Shown: positions 39,964 to 51,647 of the stretch, one piece after another
Numbering within the stretch: the stretch's first letter is position 1
Layout of the letters: each line of letters starts with the position of its first letter
Source: UBA6100 sp049658145
GTDB taxonomy: Bacteria > Actinomycetota > Coriobacteriia > Anaerosomatales > Anaerosomataceae
DNA: 55,884 nucleotides
Direction of reading: 5' to 3'
NCBI GenBank assembly: GCA_049658145.1
Contig: JBASOJ010000107.1
Coordinates: 1-55,884, forward strand
Notes under the pieces: model-generated
What the model saw: only the letters and a program-made list of their open reading frames with translations
Told to the model about the DNA's origin: nothing
The model's database searches: none
Translations under genes and position numbers: made by a program

Positions 39964-42900
39964 CTACTTCCCGAGGTAGAACGCCGGGCCGTCGAGCGTG
40001 TAGATGTGACCGAGGGTCGCCTCGACGGTAGCCCGCTCACCGGGGTCAGCGGTATAGAAGTGTGTGCCGTTGAGGCGGTTGTAGAAGCGCCAGACCATCT
40101 GCTTGGTGCCGCCGCCGCTATCAGCGGAGACGTTGTAGGCGGGACCCTCGTAGGTGTAGAGGTGCGCGAGGTTGGCCCGCACGTTGGCCTTCTCGGTCTC
40201 GCTCGCGGTGTAGAAGTGGGTTCCCGTCGATGGCTTGTAGAAGCGGTACAGCGGGGTGGCGTTGTTGGCGGGGTTGAGTGAGTACGCCGGCCCCTCGTAG
40301 GTGTAGACGGCGCCGAGCGTATTCCGCACCCTCAACATCTCGGCCTCATCGGCAGTGTAGAAGTGGGTGCCGAGCGAGGGGCGATAGAAGCGGTAGACGG
40401 GCATAAGTGTGACCGGTGTGGTGCTAGCCCCCACCTGCACGGCACTCGAGATACCCGTGTTGCCGGCAAGATCAACGGGTGTGACAGTCAGCGTATGCAC
40501 ACCATCGTCAGGCAACAGCACGTCCAGGTCGGTTCCCGACGTGGTACCCACCTCTTCGCCATCCAGCGCAACCACGTAGCTCACAAGCGACGAAGTATCC
40601 GATGGCGGATCCGAGGGCAGCCAGCTAGCACGGGCAAGGGGCGATTCCGAATCCCCTTCAACGACCGCAGCTAGGTCCGCAGGCTGAGCAGGCGCCACGG
40701 TGTCGACCGCGAAGCGGATGCCGGCCCAGTCGCCTACCGGTAGTCCCACGCCATCGGCGCCAGTCTGACGCACGTAGATGCCGTAGACATAGTCGGGCAA
40801 GTCAAGGTCGATTATGAAGTCCTCATGCGAGGAGTCGAATGCTCCGTCCAGAGCCCCGACAGGCTGCCACGAAACGCCTCCATCAATCGAGTACTCCACT
40901 GAAGCAACCGTGGACGGAGTGTTGTGCGCCGTGCCGATGAACTGCACTGCTCCGGTGGGACTTGGATCCTCGGCTGGTCCCTCAAGAGTAATCGAGAAGT
41001 CGGTGAAATCATCAACAGAGTAGCTCGTAGCCGAAGTTAGGCCCGGGCCAGAGCCGGCCACCATCTCAAGCCCGTCTGTGTAGCGAGTGATCAGCAGTGG
41101 AGCGACCGTGAGAGGGCCGGGTGTGATGTCGGCAAACTGCGCAGCGTCAGCGCTGACCACGAGCGTCCTCGTCTCCCCCGCCGCCAGATATGCCGTGACC
41201 CTCACCGAGTCTGCGGGGTCGCCCGCGGCATCCGTCAAGGCACCGGCAACGGTGTACGTACCCTCCTCAGAAACGTGGACGGGCACCGAAAGCCCCCACG
41301 AGGCCAGTGTTCCGCCCGCCCCAGGAGCCGTCCATTCGACCGGAGGGCCGACTGCTGTCGCCAGGAGTTCGCCGATGTCCACAACCGTAGTGCACGCCCG
41401 CTCCGCACTGGAATGGCGAGCCTCTACCGCAACAAGCCACCGCCCGCGCGTGGGCGGCGTGAACGCAACGCTGTAGATACCGTCTCCGGCAACCTCGTCG
41501 ACGCCCGTACCGTCATCATTGTACGCAAGCGACACGTCGTCCTGGCCATCAAGCGATGCAACCCCGCTGACTACAGCTCCGGTGAGTGGGCTGCCATCAG
41601 CTGATGCGAACTGTGCTGTGAGAGCAATAGGTGTGGACACGAGGCCTGCGCCAACAGACGACAGCGCCAACTGGGCACCATCGCTACAGGCACCGGTGAG
41701 CGTCACCGTGCCGGATGTGCCGGCGGGCAGAGACACCCGGACGGTGTGCTCTCCGGGCTCAATGGAATCCACGGTGCAGTACGTTACGGATAGTCCCTGA
41801 TCCTCATCAACGCCGGTCGAGGACGAGGACACCACCAGAGCTCCAGTCTCGTCCAACACGGTCAGAACCGGTGATCCGCTGGCCGATGCCGCACGGAACC
41901 TGGTCGGCCCATCGAGAGGGATTGACAGGCTTGTGGCCGCTCCGTCAACGCATTCGAGCGAATACTGCGGTAGAAATGCGCCATTCAACACACTCGTCTC
42001 GGCCACCTCCGCAACCGCATCCTCGATAGACTGGAGAGCGGCCGAGCCGGAACCGGTGGTCGCACGCCGCGCGAGGTTCTGGACGTATGCTGCGAGCAGC
42101 GGGTACGTTTCTGAAGACCGCCCCTGTGGCACCAGCTCCTCATACGAGACCGTAGTGCTGGGCCATAGTCCGATCTTGTAGGTCCGCCCTACGCCAGGCA
42201 TGTCGGCCGAGTGGCCTGCGAGGATGAACTGTAGGCACGCGCCACCGCCGAAGTCATCCTCGTCTAGAGTGCCGAACCCGGTGCGCAGCGAATCGTAGGC
42301 GACCATGCCATCGTTAGGTCGGCCGCTGTGCGCTTCAGACATGAAGGATAACTGGGATGCCAGATACTGATCGACCGGAGACAGAGACGACTGGATCACG
42401 GTGACGGCATCCGGCGCATAGGTGCCTCCGAAGCGAACAACAGGAACCTGAACCGACTTGAGGGCATCCGATTGGTTGAGCTCCTTCATGCTCTCACGCG
42501 TGATGTCGTACACGGCGTCCGAGTCCTTGATGCCAATCTGCGTCGACCATTCTGCGAGGTTTGATCCACCGTTCGGACTGCCGAACTGTATAAGCCCAGC
42601 GATGTATGGCGTACGCGAGCCATAATTCTCCAGTATCGACGACGCAAGCATCGTCCGGGCTATCACTCCGCCATACGAATGCCCAATCAAGATGACAGGA
42701 CGTCCACTGAGACGCGAGGCAAGCGGAGTGGAGCAGAGCATGCTTGCCAGCTCATCGACATTCCTGTTCAGCTTGCCGGTAGAATCGAGCACTCCATCGA
42801 TGTGCGAGTCGGGCCAACTCAATGACCCGGGTGCTGTCGGGATCACGACAACATCTGCCGCACCAAGATCCCGCGCCGCACGGGCAGTTCCCAGGTAGTC

Positions 42901-44397
42901 CCATGGAGCACCTGGTGAACCAGACCTCGTGCCTCCTGCAACCGAGTAGCCTCCCGTCTTCGACTCAAGCCCGGCGATGAGGACGAGAACTGGCTCGCCC
43001 GACACGGGAGCTTCCGGATTCACAACCACGGGATCAGGCGATGGGGCTCGGACGAACTCATCAGCGACGGTCGACACGTCGAAATGAAAGATGTCTGACG
43101 CCTCGTTGGTGTCGCCAGACACGAGATCGGTCGCGTAGGAGGAGAACGCCATATACCGACCGTCAGCGCTCAGCTGCGGATCATATCCGGACCCAGGGAC
43201 CGCTCTGGTCACCCCCGTGACCCGGTCCTTCACGAAGCACCCGAGATTGTGAGTCGCGAATCCTACGAAGCGCCCCGACCCGGAGAGCGAAGAGTAGGCG
43301 AAGCCGCCGATCTGGACTCCCACCGAGTCGGTGGAGATAAGTTCGATCCGACCGGTGCTCAGGTCCTTCACGAAGACGTCCCCGTCGCCGTTGGCGTCGC
43401 CGGGAACCAGCGCCGAGTCGCCTGAGCTGAAAGACACATAGCGGCCGTCAGCAGACAGCGCAGGGAAGCTCGATGATTGGTCTGCGGACGGAAGTCCGCG
43501 CGTGGGTCCCGACACGGTGATGGTCTTGCTGACTGCACGATCGCGCACGAAGACTTGGTCGACCCCATACCCCGCGGGACCGGGGTCGATGTTGACACTG
43601 ATGCAGAACGCCACGTAGCGACCGTCCCCCGAGATGGAGATGCCGTTCACGGCGTTGTCCGACCACTGGCCACCATTCGAGTCGAGTGAGGCTCGGGTCG
43701 TTGTGCCCCGTGTGAGATCACGCACGTAGACGTCCACAACCCCGTTTGTGTCACCAGAGACAAGAGCTGCGGCCGTAGAGAATGCCACGTATCGGCCGTT
43801 CTCAGAGATGCAGGCCTCAGCTACGCCCACGCTGGCCTGTCCGCCACTTTCGCTGACGGATACGCGCTTCGTGGTTCCCGCGATACGATCGCGCACGAAC
43901 ACGTCGGATACGCCGTTCGTGTCACCCACTACCAGGTTCGACGCAGCGCTCACGAATGCCACATTCCGGCCGTCAGCGCTGATCGAGGCTGACCCCGATT
44001 CCGCGTTCGCCGGGACTTCACTGGAGCTCACCGCCACGCGCTCGGTCTCGCCCGTGATAACGCTCTTCACCCACACCTCGTACCAGCACATGTCACCCGG
44101 CATGAGGTCATCGCCTGGAACGACTGCAGCGGCGCCAGTGAACGCAACATACTGACCGTTTGCTGACAAGCTCGGATAGAGAGAGGGCCCGATGAACTGA
44201 GCCCCACTTGAAGATGTCGATACTCGAATGAGCGACTCCGCAATCTCAAGCGCTGAGGCTTGCTCCGGCCCAAGCCCCACTCCTGGCGGTGTCACCAACG
44301 CGAGTGCAAGACTGATCCCGAGCGCTGCGCGCGAACTGCTGCTCAGATCCCAATGCCGCAAGCGCGGAGTTCGAAACAGCGGATGTCGATTCGGCAT
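39964..44397 (-). CDS. Large secreted propeller/lipase-like protein with DUF5648 repeats
   Basis: 1477 residues. Signal sequence (ALGISLALALVTPPGVGLG), then about seven TolB/PD40-type repeats (PSLSANGQYVAFTG, ACISENGRYVAFSTAAALV, DVYVRDLTRGTTTRAS) forming a probable propeller (about 45-420). An alpha/beta-hydrolase follows, with oxyanion-region VLVLIAGLESKTGG and nucleophile S574 in LIGHSYGGVIARTML. Then several Ig-like domains and three DUF5648 repeats at the end. AGGGGGT precedes the ATG at 44397. It could be a surface-bound lipase/esterase or adhesin; no substrate can be named. The hydrolase region has lower GC and different codon use from neighbours by eye, hinting at separate ancestry. 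Confidence 0.85.
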   Translation of the reverse strand: MPNRHPLFRTPRLRHWDLSSSSRAALGISLALALVTPPGVGLGPEQASALEIAESLIRVSTSSSGAQFIGPSLYPSLSANGQYVAFTGAAAVVPGDDLMPGDMCWYEVWVKSVITGETERVAVSSSEVPANAESGSASISADGRNVAFVSAASNLVVGDTNGVSDVFVRDRIAGTTKRVSVSESGGQASVGVAEACISENGRYVAFSTAAALVSGDTNGVVDVYVRDLTRGTTTRASLDSNGGQWSDNAVNGISISGDGRYVAFCISVNIDPGPAGYGVDQVFVRDRAVSKTITVSGPTRGLPSADQSSSFPALSADGRYVSFSSGDSALVPGDANGDGDVFVKDLSTGRIELISTDSVGVQIGGFAYSSLSGSGRFVGFATHNLGCFVKDRVTGVTRAVPGSGYDPQLSADGRYMAFSSYATDLVSGDTNEASDIFHFDVSTVADEFVRAPSPDPVVVNPEAPVSGEPVLVLIAGLESKTGGYSVAGGTRSGSPGAPWDYLGTARAARDLGAADVVVIPTAPGSLSWPDSHIDGVLDSTGKLNRNVDELASMLCSTPLASRLSGRPVILIGHSYGGVIARTMLASSILENYGSRTPYIAGLIQFGSPNGGSNLAEWSTQIGIKDSDAVYDITRESMKELNQSDALKSVQVPVVRFGGTYAPDAVTVIQSSLSPVDQYLASQLSFMSEAHSGRPNDGMVAYDSLRTGFGTLDEDDFGGGACLQFILAGHSADMPGVGRTYKIGLWPSTTVSYEELVPQGRSSETYPLLAAYVQNLARRATTGSGSAALQSIEDAVAEVAETSVLNGAFLPQYSLECVDGAATSLSIPLDGPTRFRAASASGSPVLTVLDETGALVVSSSSTGVDEDQGLSVTYCTVDSIEPGEHTVRVSLPAGTSGTVTLTGACSDGAQLALSSVGAGLVSTPIALTAQFASADGSPLTGAVVSGVASLDGQDDVSLAYNDDGTGVDEVAGDGIYSVAFTPPTRGRWLVAVEARHSSAERACTTVVDIGELLATAVGPPVEWTAPGAGGTLASWGLSVPVHVSEEGTYTVAGALTDAAGDPADSVRVTAYLAAGETRTLVVSADAAQFADITPGPLTVAPLLITRYTDGLEMVAGSGPGLTSATSYSVDDFTDFSITLEGPAEDPSPTGAVQFIGTAHNTPSTVASVEYSIDGGVSWQPVGALDGAFDSSHEDFIIDLDLPDYVYGIYVRQTGADGVGLPVGDWAGIRFAVDTVAPAQPADLAAVVEGDSESPLARASWLPSDPPSDTSSLVSYVVALDGEEVGTTSGTDLDVLLPDDGVHTLTVTPVDLAGNTGISSAVQVGASTTPVTLMPVYRFYRPSLGTHFYTADEAEMLRVRNTLGAVYTYEGPAYSLNPANNATPLYRFYKPSTGTHFYTASETEKANVRANLAHLYTYEGPAYNVSADSGGGTKQMVWRFYNRLNGTHFYTADPGERATVEATLGHIYTLDGPAFYLGK
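39967..40401 (-). repeat. Three DUF5648-type repeats (copy in the large lipase-like protein)
   Basis: C-terminal module with GTHFYTADEAE, GTHFYTASETE and GTHFYTADPGE units. Units two and three closely match those at 37127-37560, including the linker LNPANN.TPLYRFYKPSTG, suggesting recent duplication or gene conversion between the two genes. Confidence 0.85.
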
Positions 44398-44495
44398 ACT
44401 ACCCCCTGAGCTCGGAGCAGCCCGTAACTGCACGACAACATCTTCACCGCTGTGTGTGAAGCGGCGCCGGGCACAGGCTACATGCTGGCGACGCA

Positions 44496-44511
44496 AGCGT
44501 AGCACTACGCT
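44496..44511. repeat. Inverted repeat upstream of the lipase-like gene
   Basis: AGCGTAG-CA-CTACGCT, 7-bp perfect arms, about 100 nt upstream of the start at 44397. It is followed at 44509-44516 by CGCTAGAG, the arm sequence of the inverted repeat at 39911-39938. Possible operator. Confidence 0.45.
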
Positions 44512-44562
44512 AGAGCCAGACGTAAGAGTGCGGCCCGCCCGTGCGCCGGTACCGAACCCCGC

Positions 44563-47343
<2,781 letters not shown>

Positions 47344-47390
47344 GAGGTGTGCTCCTCAGGAGTGTGTCTTGAGGTGGAAAGAGCCAAGAG

Positions 47391-47396
47391 ATTGTA
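47391..47396 (-). promoter_or_regulatory. secA promoter -10
   Basis: TACAAT in GTGCTACAATC on the minus strand, 47 nt before the secA start codon. No good -35. The stretch 47344-47670 between secA and the BTAD regulator contains no gene, only this element, a hairpin (47443-47470) and three CACGTG sites. Confidence 0.45.
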
Positions 47397-47442
47397 GCAC
47401 GGGGGGGCTGGCATCAGTTCGTCGACGCGAAGAGCAGCGGAA

Positions 47443-47470
47443 GGGCCGGGAATCTGTCGACTCCCGGCCC
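47443..47470 (-). terminator. Hairpin downstream of the BTAD regulator
   Basis: GGGCCGGGA / TCCCGGCCC, 9-bp perfect arms with a 10-nt loop. On the minus strand it is followed by a moderately T-rich TTCCGCTGCTCTTC. It lies about 200 nt after the regulator stop codon and upstream of the secA promoter. Confidence 0.5.
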
Positions 47471-47491
47471 ACAGCCAGCTCCAAAGACCTG

Positions 47492-47608
47492 CACGTGCTC
47501 GCTCACACAGCCAGTGCCCCTCAGGAGGTCTCCCGTCTCCTCACCGCTGCGCTCACGTGCAGTGCACAAGGGCCGCTCGGCGATCTTTCGAACCGCTGCA
47601 CGTGCAGC
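47492..47608. promoter_or_regulatory. Three CACGTG sites, one in a 14-bp palindrome
   Basis: CACGTG occurs at 47492-47497, 47554-47559 and 47599-47604. Each is extended on at least one side to CTGCACGTG or CACGTGCAG; the last is the perfect palindrome GCTGCACGTGCAGC (47595-47608). Probable protein-binding sites, 100-215 bp upstream of the secA -10. Confidence 0.45.
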
Positions 47609-47670
47609 ATAGCGAGGGGACGTTAGCCAGAAGTCAACCGAAGTCAAACGCCAAATGCACCACCCGACTA

Positions 47671-50600
47671 CTACGTCGTCGCGTCCGATTCCATCGCCAG
47701 GACGGCCTCGTACAACCTGGTCGTCTCGGCTGATGGATCGATGCCCAGATCCTCGACCAGACGACCGCGACACGTGATGTAGGTCTCGATTGCGCTGCTC
47801 CGCCGCCCGGACACCATCTGGCAGCGCATCATCGATTGGTAGATGTCCTCGCGCCACGGATCGGCCTCACCGGCCGGCCGCAGAAAGACCAAGGCCTCAT
47901 CCGGGTCGCCCGCCGCTTCCGCAGCACGGGCCGCGAGCATCATCGCGTCACAGAAGTCATGCTTCGTGCGCTCACGGATGTCTGAGAACCACTCCTCGTA
48001 GATGTCCCCAGGGAGGAGCTCCCCTCGGTAGATGCTGGTCAAGGAACGAGCCGCCGAGAGAACCGCGGGCTCATCATGGGCGGCATCCGCAAGCCGAAGA
48101 GTGGCAATTGCGTCGTCGAAATCCTCCAAGTCGACTCGGACGGCCTTGGTTATCCGACACACACCGCCAGAGCTCCGGAGCATCGACGAGCTGGACGCGG
48201 GCGGTCCACCATTCGCCAGCCCACGCTTGATCGCACTCCACGTGACATAGAAGTTGCGCCGGGCGCGCTCATCGTCCATATCCGGCCAGAGCCGTTCGAG
48301 CAGGACGTCGCGCGGGATGTCCTGGCCGCAGCGACTTGCCAACATCGCGAACAGGACGCGGACCTTGCGCTTGCGCCAGGACTCATCGGGAACCGGAGCG
48401 CCCGCAACCGTCACCTCAAGTCCGCCGAAGAGGCGGACGTGGCACTGCGGACATTCATCTTCCAGCGCTGCAGGCGCCGACTCGCCAGCTTCGCCGCCAG
48501 GCATCGCGCGGGTGGTGATAACCGCGCGAACATCCTCCGAGAAGGCGCCACTGCCGCACGCGGCGGCGGCCTCGATAGTCTCACTGGGAATGAGGCGAAG
48601 CATGCGTAACGGCAACTCCTCGGCACCAAACGCGGCCGTGAGCAGGCACAGCAATCCGGGGAAGGCCCTGCAGTACATGGCCGTGCGCCAGTTGGCTGAC
48701 CCTGTGGCGATGTATTCGCCATGTGGGCGGAGAATGGCGACAGCTGAGTCTTGATCGCCCTCCTGCCGCTCTATCTCGGCCATGACGAGGGTGGCGAGCA
48801 GGAGGTGCATGGCCGCGCCAGAGTCTTCGAGGTCGGACAACATACGCGAGACGATGCGGCGCGCGCCCCAGCGGTCGCCGAGGGAGAGGAGCGATGCGGC
48901 GACCTCGATCTCAGCGGCAGCGCAGATCAGACTCACGCACGAACCCTTCGCACGCAGTTGGGCTACTGCCACCTCAGCCAGCGCGAGAGACTCCTCAGAG
49001 GAGCCGTCCGCCCGGCGCAGCATCGCATGAAGCGTCTGCTCCATCGCCATCCCAACCTCATCCTGACGAGCAGCGAACATTGTCTGCGCCGAGAAGTACA
49101 GCTCCTCCGCTGACTCTGTCTGATCGAGACAGAGCACATCCGCGAGAGTACCCGTCACATAGGCCGTCAACCCATGCAAACCGACATCGCCGATTTCACC
49201 CAACATGCTGGTGAGCATTGCTCTGGCGTCCTGGACGCATCCCATCTCGAGGCTAGAGACCGCGGTATTGGCTCGCATCTGAAGCCGCTGGAGAGGTGTG
49301 GTGTTGGGCCAGGCAGCGGCACGCATCATCAATGTCCTGGCGATATCCCAACGACCCTGCAGTTGACCCAGGCACCCACTGACGCAGTTGGTGGCCCACA
49401 CCGCCTCCCATGACCGCGCGTCAATCTGGCGCAACATTTCCGTAGCACCACGCAGATGTGCATGTGCGGACTCGTAGTCAGCGCGATAGGCATCGAGGAC
49501 CGCCCGGTATGATTCAAATAGGCAGCGTGCTGGAAGATCCAGGTAGTCACGCATCGTGCTGTCGATCTGTCCGAGGATCTCTCTCCCAGTGATAAGATCG
49601 CCCACCTCAATGGCAGACGAAACGCCAAGCAGGATGGCGCCCGCTTGAGTCCTACGGTCACCGTCGGCTTCGGCGATGCGCTGCGCCAGCGACGCATGCA
49701 GCGCCGCCTCTTCTGAGCGCTCACTCTCCCGCAGCACCGCTGCGCGCAGTACGAGAAGTGGAGCGCTGGATGATATTGCTACAGCAGGAACACGACTCAG
49801 ACAGCGCTCTACCGCCTTGGGCCCGACGGTCCGGAGCAGCTGCGACCAGTGAGCCTCACAATACGCCGCAACTTCGTCCACCGTGCAGGAGGTCAACAGC
49901 ACGGACTGGAGTCGTGCGGAATCACGCGTATGCGCCAAGCGCGTGAGGATGCCAGCACGGAGAGCGGCAGCCGCACGCTCGCCGCAGCGCGCGGGAACCG
50001 CTGATGTCAGTACCCCGCACATCACGCCGTGCATGCGAAAGCGCACGGGCAACCCTTTGGTATCCCGCTCGACGCTCAGCAGGGGCGCCAGAACCTGTGC
50101 GACCGCCCAATCCGCTGAGGCCTCACCGGCTGCAGCCATGCAGTCATCGAGCTCAGCGGCAGTCCCGTCGCGCAGCAGCGCCGCACAGTACGGCATCTTC
50201 AGGGAATCATCCGGTAGCACTGCCACCAGACGCTGAACATGCCAAACAAGATCAAGGGGCGGATTCGACCGTATATCCGCATCCTCGTGTCGGAGCATCA
50301 GAGAAGTGAGCGCAGGATGTCCGGCAAACCGATCAAGAAGTTCCTCTGCTCTTCGGTTCGGATCTCCGGCAAAACCCGCATCAACGAGCAGCTGGACGAC
50401 CTCGCCGTGGTCGAAGGGCAGTTCTTCAGCGCCGACCATCCAGACCGCAGCTGGGTCGGGTACATACTCGCTCACCGCGATGGACCTGCAGGTGACCGTC
50501 AACCGGCTGGGCGGCGTCGCGTGATGACGCAGCATCGTGGCAAGTTCCACAAGAGGTTCAAGGCTATCAACCCGGGTAGCCCCATCGAGTACGAGGTGCA

Positions 50601-50973
50601 CACTCTTTCCGGCCTTTGCGGCAAGGTAATCCCGGGCCTTAAGGGTTAGGTCGGCCCGCGATGCCTCACACACATACTGTGGGAGGCACTCGTCTTCGGA
50701 GACTCCAGAGCTGGATGGAGACAGAGCCTCAACGACGCGTCCCAGCCACTCGTCTCCCTGAACGTCCGTGTCATACAGTGACACCCACAGCACATCATCA
50801 TGCTCAAGCGCTGCGGCGCATTGCGCGGCCAGCACACTCTTGCCGTATCCCGGTGGAGCGCAGATTACCGTCAATGCAGGATTCTGCATTCGCGCCACGC
50901 GTACCAAGCGCGTGCGATCCACAACCGGACCGAAATCCGGGATTCCGCATGCTGCGGCCTCCGCCCTTGCCAT
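47671..50973 (-). CDS. Large AAA/TPR/BTAD transcriptional regulator (SARP/MalT-like)
   Basis: 1100 residues. N-terminal STAND-type ATPase with Walker A CAPPGYGKS (38-46) and a degenerate Walker B HLVLDGATRVD; long TPR-like helical midsection (about 300-830); then, unusually at the C terminus, a winged-helix DNA-binding domain (VRLFGGLEVTVAG, RRNFYVTWSAIKRGL) and a BTAD helical domain (DPDEALVFLRPAGEADPWRE, YITCRGRLVEDLG). In Streptomyces SARPs the order is reversed (DNA-binding domain first). The start at 50973 is preceded by GGGGGA. A candidate promoter lies at 51021-51049, so it has its own transcript although it follows the HD operon on the same strand. Target genes are unknown. Confidence 0.88.
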   Translation of the reverse strand: MARAEAAACGIPDFGPVVDRTRLVRVARMQNPALTVICAPPGYGKSVLAAQCAAALEHDDVLWVSLYDTDVQGDEWLGRVVEALSPSSSGVSEDECLPQYVCEASRADLTLKARDYLAAKAGKSVHLVLDGATRVDSLEPLVELATMLRHHATPPSRLTVTCRSIAVSEYVPDPAAVWMVGAEELPFDHGEVVQLLVDAGFAGDPNRRAEELLDRFAGHPALTSLMLRHEDADIRSNPPLDLVWHVQRLVAVLPDDSLKMPYCAALLRDGTAAELDDCMAAAGEASADWAVAQVLAPLLSVERDTKGLPVRFRMHGVMCGVLTSAVPARCGERAAAALRAGILTRLAHTRDSARLQSVLLTSCTVDEVAAYCEAHWSQLLRTVGPKAVERCLSRVPAVAISSSAPLLVLRAAVLRESERSEEAALHASLAQRIAEADGDRRTQAGAILLGVSSAIEVGDLITGREILGQIDSTMRDYLDLPARCLFESYRAVLDAYRADYESAHAHLRGATEMLRQIDARSWEAVWATNCVSGCLGQLQGRWDIARTLMMRAAAWPNTTPLQRLQMRANTAVSSLEMGCVQDARAMLTSMLGEIGDVGLHGLTAYVTGTLADVLCLDQTESAEELYFSAQTMFAARQDEVGMAMEQTLHAMLRRADGSSEESLALAEVAVAQLRAKGSCVSLICAAAEIEVAASLLSLGDRWGARRIVSRMLSDLEDSGAAMHLLLATLVMAEIERQEGDQDSAVAILRPHGEYIATGSANWRTAMYCRAFPGLLCLLTAAFGAEELPLRMLRLIPSETIEAAAACGSGAFSEDVRAVITTRAMPGGEAGESAPAALEDECPQCHVRLFGGLEVTVAGAPVPDESWRKRKVRVLFAMLASRCGQDIPRDVLLERLWPDMDDERARRNFYVTWSAIKRGLANGGPPASSSSMLRSSGGVCRITKAVRVDLEDFDDAIATLRLADAAHDEPAVLSAARSLTSIYRGELLPGDIYEEWFSDIRERTKHDFCDAMMLAARAAEAAGDPDEALVFLRPAGEADPWREDIYQSMMRCQMVSGRRSSAIETYITCRGRLVEDLGIDPSAETTRLYEAVLAMESDATT

Positions 50974-51020
50974 TCTTCCCCCTAGAATCGGCGCTGGAGA
51001 CCTCAAGAGGCTAATTCATG

Positions 51021-51049
51021 ATTTAGACGCATATGTCGAGTCTGTGCAA
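51021..51049 (-). promoter_or_regulatory. Candidate promoter of the BTAD regulator
   Basis: TTGCAC (51044-51049), 17 bp, CTAAAT (51021-51026) on the minus strand, about 47 nt upstream of the start codon at 50973. Confidence 0.45.
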
Positions 51050-51090
51050 GAGTGCAGGCGCGTACAGCTCAGTGTTCTATGCCTGCCCAA

Positions 51091-51645
51091 CTACCCAGCC
51101 GCTGGCAGACCTCGTCGGCTTGCCGCGAACACCCACGCACCCAACCCGCATGCCAACAACACATCGCCCGGGCTGAGTACCCCTCGCTGCCACGCGGGAC
51201 CTGGCACTGCGATTACGTCCGCTAAGAATGGTGCGAGCGTGGTGCTGCCCATCTCCTCGTGGAGGCAGTCGTCCTTCAGCGCAACGCGAGCTGCTTCGCG
51301 AGGACTACCAATCTCTGAGGCCGCCTTGATGCTCACGGGCATCGCCTGATTCAATCCGATGACCAGGATGTTCGCGGCGATGCCCAGCGCCGCGAACGCC
51401 AGCATCCACCTGCGTCGCGCGTTTAGCATCAGCACGATGGCGAGGCCCGCCATGAGCAGCAGCCAGACGATTATGCTCACCGAGCACGCCATCCCGAGCC
51501 GAGTAGCAACACTCGGCCACAGAAGCTGGGCAGGTAAGAGCAGGAGAAGAACCCACTCACCCCTCAGCGGCTCCTTCGCCAGGTTCCGCGGCGAGCCCCC
51601 GCTTACCAGGCCCAACAGCAGTCCGGCGAGGATGATTTCGGCCAT
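51091..51645 (-). CDS. DUF5317 membrane protein
   Basis: 184 residues, about five membrane helices (LAGLLLGLVSGG, EWVLLLLLPAQLLW, IIVWLLLMAGLAIVLML, MLAFAALGIAANILVIGLNQ and a C-terminal one ending LACGLGAWVFAAS). The conserved DUF5317 features are GG.PRNLA near the start, GLNQAMPVS, and DVIAVPGP followed by SPGDVLLACG. Function unknown. The start is ATG 51645 (a TTG at 51651 is also in frame and would overlap the previous stop). Last gene of the peptide/HD-GYP operon. Confidence 0.85.
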   Translation of the reverse strand: MAEIILAGLLLGLVSGGSPRNLAKEPLRGEWVLLLLLPAQLLWPSVATRLGMACSVSIIVWLLLMAGLAIVLMLNARRRWMLAFAALGIAANILVIGLNQAMPVSIKAASEIGSPREAARVALKDDCLHEEMGSTTLAPFLADVIAVPGPAWQRGVLSPGDVLLACGLGAWVFAASRRGLPAAG

Positions 51646-51647
51646 GA

